From Pseudomonadota bacterium (lineage in GTDB: Bacteria; Pseudomonadota; Gammaproteobacteria; Burkholderiales; Burkholderiaceae_D): a stretch of 25,477 bases of DNA. The notes under the pieces are model-generated. The model saw only the letters and a list, made by a program, of their open reading frames with translations. It had not been told where the DNA came from and searched no databases. Within the stretch, counting starts at the first letter, position 1. Every line of letters begins with the position of its first letter. Shown here piece by piece: positions 7,056 through 13,536 of this stretch. A program made the translations under genes and the position numbers. Location: assembly GCA_023392035.1 (NCBI GenBank), contig JAEVZY010000030.1, positions 1 to 25,477 of the forward strand, read 5' to 3'.

Positions 7056-7532
7056 ATGCTCAATCCAGAACAGATGAAGACCATTGCCCTGCGCCGCCGG
7101 CAAGTGCTGAAGGCCGGCGCCGCCTTGCCGCTGATGCTGGCGCTGCGCCCGGCACTGGCCACGCCCGAAAGCATGAAGGCGGTGCTTGCCCAATGGAGCG
7201 GCGGCGCACAGATCAAGCCCGGTCGGGTGCGGCTGGACGTGGCCAAGCTGGTGGACAACGGCAATGCCGTGCCGGTGACGGTGAGCGTCGAGAGCCCAAT
7301 GAGCGCGGCCGATCACGTGGTGGCGATCGCCATCTTCAACGAACGCAATCCCTTGCCGGATGTGGCGCGCTTCACGCTTGGGCCCCGCGCCGGCCGCGCG
7401 CAGGTGGCCACCCGCATGCGCATGGCGACCTCGCAAACCCTGCTGGCGGTGGCGAAGATGTCGGATGGTTCTTACTGGTCGCATTCGGTGGATGTGATCG
7501 TCACCCTGGCCGCCTGCATAGAGGGGGATTGA
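7056..7532 (+). CDS. soxY: Sulfur carrier protein SoxY with atypical C-terminus
   Basis: SoxY is the periplasmic carrier whose C-terminal cysteine holds sulfur intermediates while other Sox enzymes process them. The 158-residue product has a Tat-type signal (RRRQVLKAGAALPLML) and then the immunoglobulin-like SoxY domain, with the family segment VESPMSAADHVVAIAIFNERNPLPDVARFTLGP. The protein has a single cysteine, C154, four residues from the end in the sequence LAACIEGD. Canonical SoxY ends in GGCGG, so the swinging-arm cysteine is kept but the flanking glycines are not. Start 7056 lies 4 nt after the soxX stop; ATG 7074 is an alternative that keeps the Tat motif. The gene overlaps soxZ as TGATG. 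The family is certain because of the adjacent soxZ. Confidence 0.92.
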   Translation: MLNPEQMKTIALRRRQVLKAGAALPLMLALRPALATPESMKAVLAQWSGGAQIKPGRVRLDVAKLVDNGNAVPVTVSVESPMSAADHVVAIAIFNERNPLPDVARFTLGPRAGRAQVATRMRMATSQTLLAVAKMSDGSYWSHSVDVIVTLAACIEGD

Positions 7533-7852
7533 TGGCCCGCACCCTGATCACCATGCCCAGGAGCGCGCATCGCGGCGACGTGATCGAAATTCGCGCCCTG
7601 ATCGCGCACATGATGGAAACCGGCTTTCGCAGCGGATCGGACGGCAAGCTGGTGCCGCGCGACATCATTCGCCGCTTCAGCTGCCGCTACAACGGCGAAG
7701 TGATTTTTACGGCCGAGCTGTTTCCTTCGATCGCCGCCAACCCCTATCTCGCCTTTTACACCGTGGCCACCGAATCGGGCCAGCTGGAATTTTCCTGGGA
7801 AGGCGACAAGGGTTTCGCGCAGAGCGAAAAAGTGCAGTTGACGGTCACCTGA
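7532..7852 (+). CDS. soxZ: Sulfur carrier-complex protein SoxZ
   Basis: This 106-residue small beta-sandwich protein forms the heterodimer with SoxY that carries sulfur intermediates. Family features are the start ARTLITMPRSAHRGDVIEIRALIAHMMETGFR, the middle DIIRRFSCRYNGEVIFTAELFPSIAANPY and the end GQLEFSWEGDKGFAQSEKVQLTV. It has no signal peptide, as is normal for SoxZ, which is exported with SoxY through the SoxY Tat signal. The start overlaps the soxY stop by one base, indicating coupled, roughly equimolar translation. Length is normal for the family, and nothing unusual is visible. Confidence 0.96.
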   Translation: MARTLITMPRSAHRGDVIEIRALIAHMMETGFRSGSDGKLVPRDIIRRFSCRYNGEVIFTAELFPSIAANPYLAFYTVATESGQLEFSWEGDKGFAQSEKVQLTVT

Positions 7853-7869
7853 GCGTGCGTCGCCAAGCC

Positions 7870-8736
7870 ATGCGCCGCCTGTCCTTGCGCCCGCTGTCCT
7901 CGTGCCTGCTGTCGCTGTGCCTGCTGGGTCTTGCCGGGCGGGCCGATGCGCAACTGCGTGATGCGCAAGTGAGTGATACCCAGGTGCGTGTTGCCCAGGT
8001 GCGTGACGCAAAATTGCGTGATGCACGGCCCCGCGATGCGCGCCTTCCGGGCTCCGCCTTCATGGGCGCCGATACGCTGGCCATGCAACGCGACGACAGC
8101 CAGAATCCCGGCATGCTGTGGGTGAAGGGTGGCGAAGCCTTGTGGTCGCAAGCCCCCGCCAGCAGCGGCAAAAGCTGCGCCGCTTGCCATGGCGAGGCCG
8201 CCAACAGCATGAAGGGCGTGGCCGCGCGCTATCCCGCCTTCGATGCCGCTTCCGGCTTGCCGGTGAATCTTCAACAGCGCATCAATCTATGCCGCGAAAA
8301 GCAGCAGAAAGCCGCGCCCTGGAAGCTGGAAAGTGAAGACCTGCTCTCGCTGGAAGCCTATATCGCCCTGCAGTCGCGCGGCCTGCCCGCGGCGCCGCCG
8401 CAGGATGCGCGGCTGGACCCGTTTGCCGAGCGCGGCCGGGCCCGCTACTTCCAGCGCCTGGGCCAGCTCAATCTCTCCTGCGCCCAATGCCATGACGCGC
8501 GCGCCGGACTGCACCTGGGCAGCGCCGTGATTCCGCAGGCGCATCCGGGCGGCTATCCGGTCTATCGGCTGGAATGGCAAGCCATGGGTTCGCTGCAGCG
8601 GCGCTTGCGCAATTGCCTCTCGGGCGTGCGCGCCGCCGCCTGGCCGCTGGGCGCCACCGAACTGGTCGAGCTTGAACTCTATCTGTCCCGACGCGGCGCC
8701 GGCATGGAGATGGAGGCGCCAGGCGTGCGGCCTTGA
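7870..8736 (+). CDS. soxA: Diheme c-type cytochrome SoxA
   Basis: SoxA is the catalytic subunit of the SoxXA complex. The 288-residue product has a Sec signal (hydrophobic LSSCLLSLCLLGLAG). It then has an unusual repeat region at about residues 29-58, then two cytochrome c domains. Heme motifs are CAACH (C103-H107) and CAQCH (C204-H208). C141 in RINLCR is the likely axial ligand of the first heme. C249 in NCLSGVRA is the expected active-site cysteine and ligand of the second heme. Other family segments are AMQRDDSQNPGMLWV, GQLNLSCAQCHD and GYPVYRLEWQ, ending in APGVRP. ATG 7870 is preferred; GTG 7855, two bases after the soxZ stop, would add five residues. A hairpin spans the stop codon, and this is the last gene of the operon. 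Confidence 0.93.
   Translation: MRRLSLRPLSSCLLSLCLLGLAGRADAQLRDAQVSDTQVRVAQVRDAKLRDARPRDARLPGSAFMGADTLAMQRDDSQNPGMLWVKGGEALWSQAPASSGKSCAACHGEAANSMKGVAARYPAFDAASGLPVNLQQRINLCREKQQKAAPWKLESEDLLSLEAYIALQSRGLPAAPPQDARLDPFAERGRARYFQRLGQLNLSCAQCHDARAGLHLGSAVIPQAHPGGYPVYRLEWQAMGSLQRRLRNCLSGVRAAAWPLGATELVELELYLSRRGAGMEMEAPGVRP
7954..8043 (+). repeat. Six tandem 15-bp units inside soxA
   Basis: Six consecutive 15-bp units encode LRDAQ, VSDTQ, VRVAQ, VRDAK, LRDAR and PRDAR, directly after the signal peptide of SoxA. The DNA core is (C/G)TGCGTGATGC with drift. The repeat makes a charged linker not expected in SoxA and could vary in copy number between strains. Confidence 0.85.
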
Positions 8737-8742
8737 GGCCGC
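8727..8742 (+). terminator. Hairpin around the soxA stop codon, putative terminator
   Basis: GCGGCC (8727-8732) and GGCCGC (8737-8742) form a perfect 6-bp stem with a TTGA loop that contains the soxA stop codon. A T-rich stretch (about 8751-8766) follows, but 8 nt away rather than directly. It could end the sulfur operon transcript or protect its 3' end. Confidence 0.4.
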
Positions 8743-8772
8743 GCCGATATGTTGCTCTTTTGTTTGAACACC

Positions 8773-8801
8773 TTGAAACGAGAATTATTCTCGTTTATAT
8801 T
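8773..8801 (+). promoter_or_regulatory. Sigma70-like promoter with Fur box in its spacer
   Basis: TTGAAA (8773-8778) and TATATT (8796-8801) are separated by exactly 17 bp. A perfect 9-3-9 inverted repeat, AAACGAGAA (8776-8784) and TTCTCGTTT (8788-8796), fills the spacer. Its core, CGAGAAT-T-ATTCTCG, follows the 7-1-7 layout of the Fur consensus. Position in front of a TonB-dependent siderophore receptor fits iron repression by Fur. A leader of about 100 nt would follow before the ATG at 8907. Confidence 0.8.
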
Positions 8802-8906
8802 TAGCCGGGCCGCAGCACGCACGCCAGCCCGCAGATCGCATGAATGTTCCCGATCGAGTGAGCAAGCCAGCCATCGCCTGCTCCCCCGCTCACAATTGGA
8901 ACAAAC

Positions 8907-11003
8907 ATGAAAAGAAAGCCATTGCCCTGGCTGGTCGCGCTTGCACTGCCCTGCATTGCCCAGACCGCCGCTGCACAAACCGTGCTGCCCACCGTCAACG
9001 TGCAACAGTCGCGTGACGCCGATGAGGGCTACAACCCTTCTTCTTCCACCACCGCCGCCAAGATCAAGGCCCCGCTGCGCGATATTCCGCAGACGGTCAA
9101 CGTGGTTCCCGAGCAGGTGCTGAAGGACCAGGGCGCGACCTCCATGGAAGCGGTGCTGCGCAATGTGCCCGGCATTGGCCTGGGCACCGGCGACGGGCAG
9201 CGCGACCAGGTCACCATCCGCGGCTTCTCCGCCATCGGCGACCAGTTCGTCGACGGCCTGCGCGATGACGCCTTGTATTTCCGCGACCTGTCCAATGTCG
9301 AGCGGGTGGAAGTGTTGAAGGGTCCGGCCTCGGTCCTGTATGGACGCGGCTCTTCCGGCGGCCTGATCAATCGCATCACCAAGAAGCCGGGCGTGGACAA
9401 GACCGAAGTCACGGGCACGGTCGGCAGCTGGAACCAGAAGCGCGGCGAATTCGATATCGGCCGCAATCTGGGCGGCGATCTGGATGCGTCCTTCCGCATC
9501 ACCGGCGCGCTGGAGCGTTCCGGCAGTTATCGCGACCAGCAATTCCTGGACCGCGAAGCGCTGGCTCCCTCGCTGCGCTTGAAACTGTCGTCGCAGACCA
9601 CCTTGCTGCTGCAGGCCGACCATCTGCGCGACAAGCGCGTTACCGACTTCGGCATTCCGGCCCTGAACGGCCGGCCGGTGGCGGTGCCGCCCAGCACCTA
9701 CTACGGCGCGGCCAATGCCGGCGACGTCGATACCTCGCAATCGGTGGTGAATTCGGTCGGCTTCACGCTCGATCACAAATTCGATGACAGCCTGTCTTTC
9801 CACAACGCCTTCCGCTACTACCAATATTCGCTGACCCGCAACAACACCCTGGTCAGCACGGTCAACGCGGCGGCGCAGACCGCCACGCTCAGCCACAGCA
9901 ATGTGCTGCGCAATGAAGACGGCTGGTTCAACCAGGCCGAATTCACCCAGAAGCTGGACTTGGGCGGCATGAAGCACCAGTTCCTGTACGGCGTGGAATT
10001 GGGCCAGCAGAACAAGGACCAGTTCTTCGCCAGCCAGGCGGTGCCCGGCTCGATCAGCTTGTTCAATCCGGTCTTGCCGGTTGTGCCTCTTGCCGTCAGC
10101 GTTCCGCCCGGCACGGTCAGCACCAACAATACCGGCATCATGACCACCAGCAGCGCCTATGTGCAGGATCTGGTGGCGCTGTCCAAAACATGGAAAGCGC
10201 TGGCCGGCCTGCGCTTTGACCGCTTCGAGCAGGAACTGCGCAACAACATCGGGCCCAATGCTGCGCGCACGGACAATAAATGGAGCCCGCGCGCCGGCTT
10301 GGTCTGGCAGCCCAGCCTGGCCCAGAGCTATTACGCCTCGGTCAGCAAATCTTTCCAGCCCTCCAGCGAAATCTTCCCGCTGGTCGCCAACGGTGCCAGC
10401 GCCAACTCCCAATTTGCGCCGGAAGAAACCACCAACTATGAACTGGGCACCAAGCTGGACTTCTTCAACGGCAATGCCAGCCTGAACGCCTCGGTGTTCA
10501 ACCTGCAGCGCACCAACATCAAGTTCACCGATCCCGTGAGCGGCTTGCTGGTGCCGGTCGGGACCCAACGCACCAACGGCTTCGAGATCAGCTTCACGGG
10601 CGAACTGCCGGGCCGCTGGAATATCTGGTCCGGCTACTCCTTCCTGGACAGCCAGGTCACTTCCTCGCCGAACGCGGCGCTGCAGGGCAAGGACGCCACC
10701 CTCACGCCACGCAACAGCGCATCGGTATGGCTGACCAAGCCGCTGGGCTCGGGTTGGCGTGCCGGCGCCGGCGCCAGCTATGTGGGTGACCGCTGGGCCG
10801 ATCCGGCCAATACCGTGGTCCTGCCGGCCTACGTGAAATTCGATGCCATGGTGGGCTATCGCCTGGCCAAGCTGGATCTCCAGCTCAATCTCAACAACCT
10901 GTTGAACAAGGGCTATATCGTGTCCGGCCACGGCACCAACCCCAACCTCAACCTGCCCGGCGCGCCGCGCAATGCGCAACTGACCGCGCGCTACAACTTC
11001 TAG
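8907..11003 (+). CDS. TonB-dependent ferric-siderophore outer-membrane receptor
   Basis: This 698-residue outer-membrane beta-barrel imports a ferric siderophore using TonB energy. The signal peptide spans residues 1-23 (ends TAAAQ). The plug domain covers roughly 45-160 and contains PLRDIPQTVNVVPEQVL, VLRNVPGIGLGTGDGQRDQVTIRGF, DGLRDDALYFRDLSNVERVEVLKGPASVLYGRGSSGGLIN, all typical of siderophore receptors of the FhuE/Fiu-like group. The barrel follows and ends with the classical C-terminal phenylalanine (QLTARYNF). GGAA lies 5 nt before the ATG. A Fur-box promoter lies upstream and a PepSY-type gene follows after 22 nt. The ligand type (catecholate versus hydroxamate) cannot be told from the sequence. 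Confidence 0.93.
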   Translation: MKRKPLPWLVALALPCIAQTAAAQTVLPTVNVQQSRDADEGYNPSSSTTAAKIKAPLRDIPQTVNVVPEQVLKDQGATSMEAVLRNVPGIGLGTGDGQRDQVTIRGFSAIGDQFVDGLRDDALYFRDLSNVERVEVLKGPASVLYGRGSSGGLINRITKKPGVDKTEVTGTVGSWNQKRGEFDIGRNLGGDLDASFRITGALERSGSYRDQQFLDREALAPSLRLKLSSQTTLLLQADHLRDKRVTDFGIPALNGRPVAVPPSTYYGAANAGDVDTSQSVVNSVGFTLDHKFDDSLSFHNAFRYYQYSLTRNNTLVSTVNAAAQTATLSHSNVLRNEDGWFNQAEFTQKLDLGGMKHQFLYGVELGQQNKDQFFASQAVPGSISLFNPVLPVVPLAVSVPPGTVSTNNTGIMTTSSAYVQDLVALSKTWKALAGLRFDRFEQELRNNIGPNAARTDNKWSPRAGLVWQPSLAQSYYASVSKSFQPSSEIFPLVANGASANSQFAPEETTNYELGTKLDFFNGNASLNASVFNLQRTNIKFTDPVSGLLVPVGTQRTNGFEISFTGELPGRWNIWSGYSFLDSQVTSSPNAALQGKDATLTPRNSASVWLTKPLGSGWRAGAGASYVGDRWADPANTVVLPAYVKFDAMVGYRLAKLDLQLNLNNLLNKGYIVSGHGTNPNLNLPGAPRNAQLTARYNF

Positions 11004-11025
11004 TCTTCGAAGACCTTCGCTTGAA

Positions 11026-11727
11026 ATGAAAAGCCCGCTCGTGCAAACGGTTCCGACCAGCGTCCATCCTCCCGTGGCGAACGCCCGGGTTGGCGGCCGG
11101 CGCCGCAGCAAGCGGGCGATTTTCCTGACCTGGCTGCGCAAGATCCACCTTTACGTCGGACTGTGGGGCGCGGTGCTGGGCCTCTTGTTCGGCATCACCG
11201 GCATCATCATGAATCACCGCGCGGTGCTCAAGATTCCGGTGCAGCAGACCGCGCAAAAGACGGTGCAGCTCAGTCTGCCGGATGGGCCGGGCCTGGACAG
11301 CCCGGAGCGCATCGCCGACTGGCTCAAGCAGGAATTGCATTTCGAGTCGGCCCAAGCGGTGCTGATCCGGCGCGCACCGGCACATGAAGTGGTGTGGGAT
11401 GGCCGGCCGGTGGCGCAGCCGGAGAAATGGATGATCGGCCTGAACAGCCCCGGGCGTGGAGTGCAGGCCGAATACTTCGTCGGCAATCGCAACATCCGGG
11501 TCGAACTGATCGACGCCACGCCGATCGGCACCCTGGCCCGGCTGCACAAGTCGGTGGGCGTGAGCGCCTTCTGGGTCCTGCTGGCCGACACCATCGCCGG
11601 CAGCCTGATCCTGCTTTGCCTGACCGGTCTGCTGATGTGGACCCAGTTGCACACGGTGCGCAGCATCGCCGTGCTGACCAGCATCGGCGCCCTGACCGCG
11701 GCCACCTGGTACATGTGGGCGCTTTAG
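11026..11727 (+). CDS. PepSY-associated transmembrane protein, probable iron-uptake accessory
   Basis: This 233-residue inner-membrane protein has the PepSY_TM layout. It has a basic N-terminus (GGRRRSKRA) and a first membrane helix with the typical WLRKIHLYVGLWGAVLGLLFGITGII (about 36-61). A periplasmic region of about 100 residues follows. Next come LARLHKSVG and two or three further helices (about 178-205 and 213-232). Histidines at H41, H64 and H174 are at positions usually conserved in this family, where they may hold heme. Relatives often sit beside TonB receptors and are proposed to reduce ferric siderophores in the periplasm. Here the gene follows the receptor after 22 nt, so co-transcription from the Fur-controlled promoter is likely. 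The reductase role is an inference. Confidence 0.8.
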   Translation: MKSPLVQTVPTSVHPPVANARVGGRRRSKRAIFLTWLRKIHLYVGLWGAVLGLLFGITGIIMNHRAVLKIPVQQTAQKTVQLSLPDGPGLDSPERIADWLKQELHFESAQAVLIRRAPAHEVVWDGRPVAQPEKWMIGLNSPGRGVQAEYFVGNRNIRVELIDATPIGTLARLHKSVGVSAFWVLLADTIAGSLILLCLTGLLMWTQLHTVRSIAVLTSIGALTAATWYMWAL

Positions 11728-11779
11728 CAGGGTGCAGGCCTCCGCTAGACATCTCGTTCGATGCCCTTCACCGCTGCCT

Positions 11780-11820
11780 GACCCCATAGCGCACATAGCG
11801 GACCCCATAACGCACAGCGG
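11780..11820 (+). repeat. Imperfect 20-bp direct repeat upstream of the MFS gene
   Basis: GACCCCATAGCGCACATAGCG (11780-11800, halves GACCCCATA and GCGCACATAGCG) is followed immediately by GACCCCATAACGCACAGCGG (11801-11820). Two adjacent copies about 65 bp before the ATG could be a duplicated regulator site or a simple local duplication. Confidence 0.6.
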
Positions 11821-11881
11821 CATGGCGCGCATGCCCGCAATATGAAACACTGCCGGCTGGTCCCTCCAACGCAGGCAAGGC

Positions 11882-13063
11882 ATGAACCGCAACCTCTGGC
11901 TCCTGGTACTGGCGCAAGGCTTCTTCCTCACCAATAACGTCACCTTCATCGCCATCAACGGCCTGGTCGGCTGGAGCCTGGCGCCGCTGCCATGGATGGC
12001 AACCCTGCCGGTCATGGGCTATGTGGTGGGCGGGGCCATGTCCACGGGACTCGTGGCGCGCACCCAGATGCGCTGGGGGCGCAAGATCTCTTTCCAGCTT
12101 GGCCTCTTGATCGCCATCCTGTCCTGCCTGCTGTGTGCCTGGGCGGTGGCGCAGAAATCCTTCTGGCTGCTGTTGGCGGGCACCGTCATCGCCGGCTATT
12201 ACCAGGCCAATGGCCAGCTCTACCGCTTTGCCGCCAGCGAACTGGCGCGGCCGGACTGGAAAGAGAAAGCGGTGTCGTTGGTGCTGGCCGGCGGCATCTT
12301 CGGCGCGGTGCTGGGGCCGAACATGGCCAACCACACGCGTGAACTGTTGAGCGTGCCGTATGCCGGCGCCTACCTGTCGCTGGCGCTGGTGGCGCTGGCC
12401 GGCATGGCTGCCATCGGCTTCATGCAATTTCCACCGGCGCCGGCGCGCAAGGCGGGCGAGGGCGGCCGGCCGCTGGCGGAAATCGTGCGCCAGCCGGTGT
12501 TCATCGTCAGCGCGGCTGCTGCCTCGCTGGGTTATGGCGTGATGAACCTGCTGATGTCGGCCACGCCGATCGCCATGCAGCAATGCGGCCACGCCTTTTC
12601 CTCCACCGCCTTCGTGCTGGAGTGGCATGTGATCGGCATGTTCGCGCCGGGCTTTTTCACCGGGCACCTGATTCGCCGCCTGGGCGTGATGCCGGTGCTG
12701 TGGGCCGGCGTGGCGCTCAACCTGGCCTGCATTGCCCTGGCCCTGAGCGGCATCGACCTGATGCATTTCACGGCTTCGCTGTTCCTGCTGGGCGTGGGCT
12801 GGAATTTCCTGTTCACCGCCGGCACCGCGCTGGCCCTGCAATCCTATCGCCCGGAAGAAAAGGACAAGGCCCAGGCCGCCATCAACTTCTGCGTGTTCGC
12901 GGTGATGGCCTTGTCTTCCTTCTCCGCCGGCGCGCTGGTCACCACCCGCGGCTGGCCGCTGCTCAATATGGGATCGCTGCTGCCGCTGGCGCTGGTGGCG
13001 GGTTTGCTCTTGTGGTATCGGGGCAGGCAGCTCAGTCCCGGCAGCTTGACCAGCCCGGGCTGA
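11882..13063 (+). CDS. Major facilitator superfamily transporter, substrate unknown
   Basis: This 393-residue protein has about 12 hydrophobic helices in two halves split by a polar loop near residues 185-200 (FPPAPARKAGEGGRP). A motif-A-like loop between helices 2 and 3 (GLVARTQMRWGRK) and the segments YYQANGQLYRFAASE and VSLVLAGGIFGAVLGPNM mark a subgroup of MFS_1 proteins found in proteobacteria. GCAGG lies 6 nt before the ATG. A 154-bp gap separates it from the PepSY gene, so it probably has its own promoter. Siderophore export is possible from the neighbourhood but nothing in the protein shows it. A 12-bp palindrome, CAGCCCGGGCTG (13051-13062), covers the stop codon. Confidence 0.88.
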   Translation: MNRNLWLLVLAQGFFLTNNVTFIAINGLVGWSLAPLPWMATLPVMGYVVGGAMSTGLVARTQMRWGRKISFQLGLLIAILSCLLCAWAVAQKSFWLLLAGTVIAGYYQANGQLYRFAASELARPDWKEKAVSLVLAGGIFGAVLGPNMANHTRELLSVPYAGAYLSLALVALAGMAAIGFMQFPPAPARKAGEGGRPLAEIVRQPVFIVSAAAASLGYGVMNLLMSATPIAMQQCGHAFSSTAFVLEWHVIGMFAPGFFTGHLIRRLGVMPVLWAGVALNLACIALALSGIDLMHFTASLFLLGVGWNFLFTAGTALALQSYRPEEKDKAQAAINFCVFAVMALSSFSAGALVTTRGWPLLNMGSLLPLALVAGLLLWYRGRQLSPGSLTSPG

Positions 13064-13199
13064 GGAAATATCAGTCGAACGGGACAGCCCTTCCCGCTAC
13101 CGAGCCGGCCCGCGCCATGCGTCGCATCAAGCATGCCAGGCTGAACTCACATGCAGGACAGCAGTCTTTATTCCAGTACATCTGGATAGCGAGGCCAAT
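13064..13199 (+). other. Intergenic region before the small membrane peptide
   Basis: No ORF of credible composition and no RNA gene is visible. A short inverted repeat TCCAG/CTGGA (13172-13186) lies just before GAGG (13191-13194), the ribosome binding site of the small gene. The promoter of that gene must lie here, but I cannot point to convincing -35/-10 boxes. Confidence 0.4.
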
Positions 13200-13283
13200 G
13201 TGAAAGTCCTGTTGTGGATCATCGGCATCATCTTCCTGATCGGCCTGTTGGTTGTATCAGGCGTCTTGAAGCTTGTGTTCTAA
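13200..13283 (+). CDS. 27-residue single-helix membrane peptide
   Basis: A GTG start at 13200, 5 nt after GAGG, opens a 27-residue frame: MKVLLWIIGIIFL then IGLLVVSGVLKLVF. It is one hydrophobic helix with lysines at residue 2 and near the C-terminus, the design of small bacterial inner-membrane proteins. The stop TAA overlaps the stem of a strong intrinsic terminator, so the gene would be the end of a short transcript. An ATG two bases upstream is followed directly by a stop and cannot be the start. Evidence for coding is the ribosome binding site, the uninterrupted hydrophobic composition and the terminator; homologues were not searched. Function is unknown. Alternatively the transcript acts as a small RNA. 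Confidence 0.6.
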   Translation: MKVLLWIIGIIFLIGLLVVSGVLKLVF

Positions 13284-13316
13284 ACGGCGGGCCTCCGGGT
13301 CCGCCGTTTTTTTTTT
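13282..13316 (+). terminator. Rho-independent terminator
   Basis: AAACGGCGG (13282-13290) pairs with CCGCCGTTT (13301-13309) across a GC-rich 10-nt loop and runs into ten consecutive T residues (13307-13316). This is the clearest terminator in the window; it ends the small-peptide transcript and insulates the glycogen operon. Confidence 0.93.
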
Positions 13317-13536
13317 ATCGGGTGCCAGCTATGAGCTAGCACTGCGCCGATACCTGCCCCGATTCTTGCTTTACACCATCTCCAGCAAAAAATAGTCGTT
13401 GCCGACCGGGAGCGTCCACGTCGCCTTGCTGTCCATCCCGGAAGGCGATGGCGAGCGGATTGCTTCCCTTGATTTTGCTCAAGCGCGCACTAAGCTCAGC
13501 ACACTGTCCATTGGGTAAGATGCGCTGCCGACAGAG
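13317..13536 (+). promoter_or_regulatory. Upstream region of the glycogen operon
   Basis: This 220-bp noncoding stretch should hold the promoter of the glycogen operon. A 21-bp imperfect palindrome lies at 13322-13342 (GTGC-n-AGCT-ATG-AGCT-n-GCAC), directly after the terminator. Weak elements TTGATT (13469-13474) and TAAGAT (13516-13521) are present but not properly spaced to each other, so I do not call a promoter. Confidence 0.4.

Noticed and set aside
8679..11141. 820-residue open frame on the - strand opposite the TonB receptor
   Set aside because: The + strand encodes a complete, well-recognised receptor with signal peptide, plug motifs and terminal Phe; the antisense frame is His/Gln/Gly/Ala-rich with no known domain, as expected from GC-rich codon shadowing.
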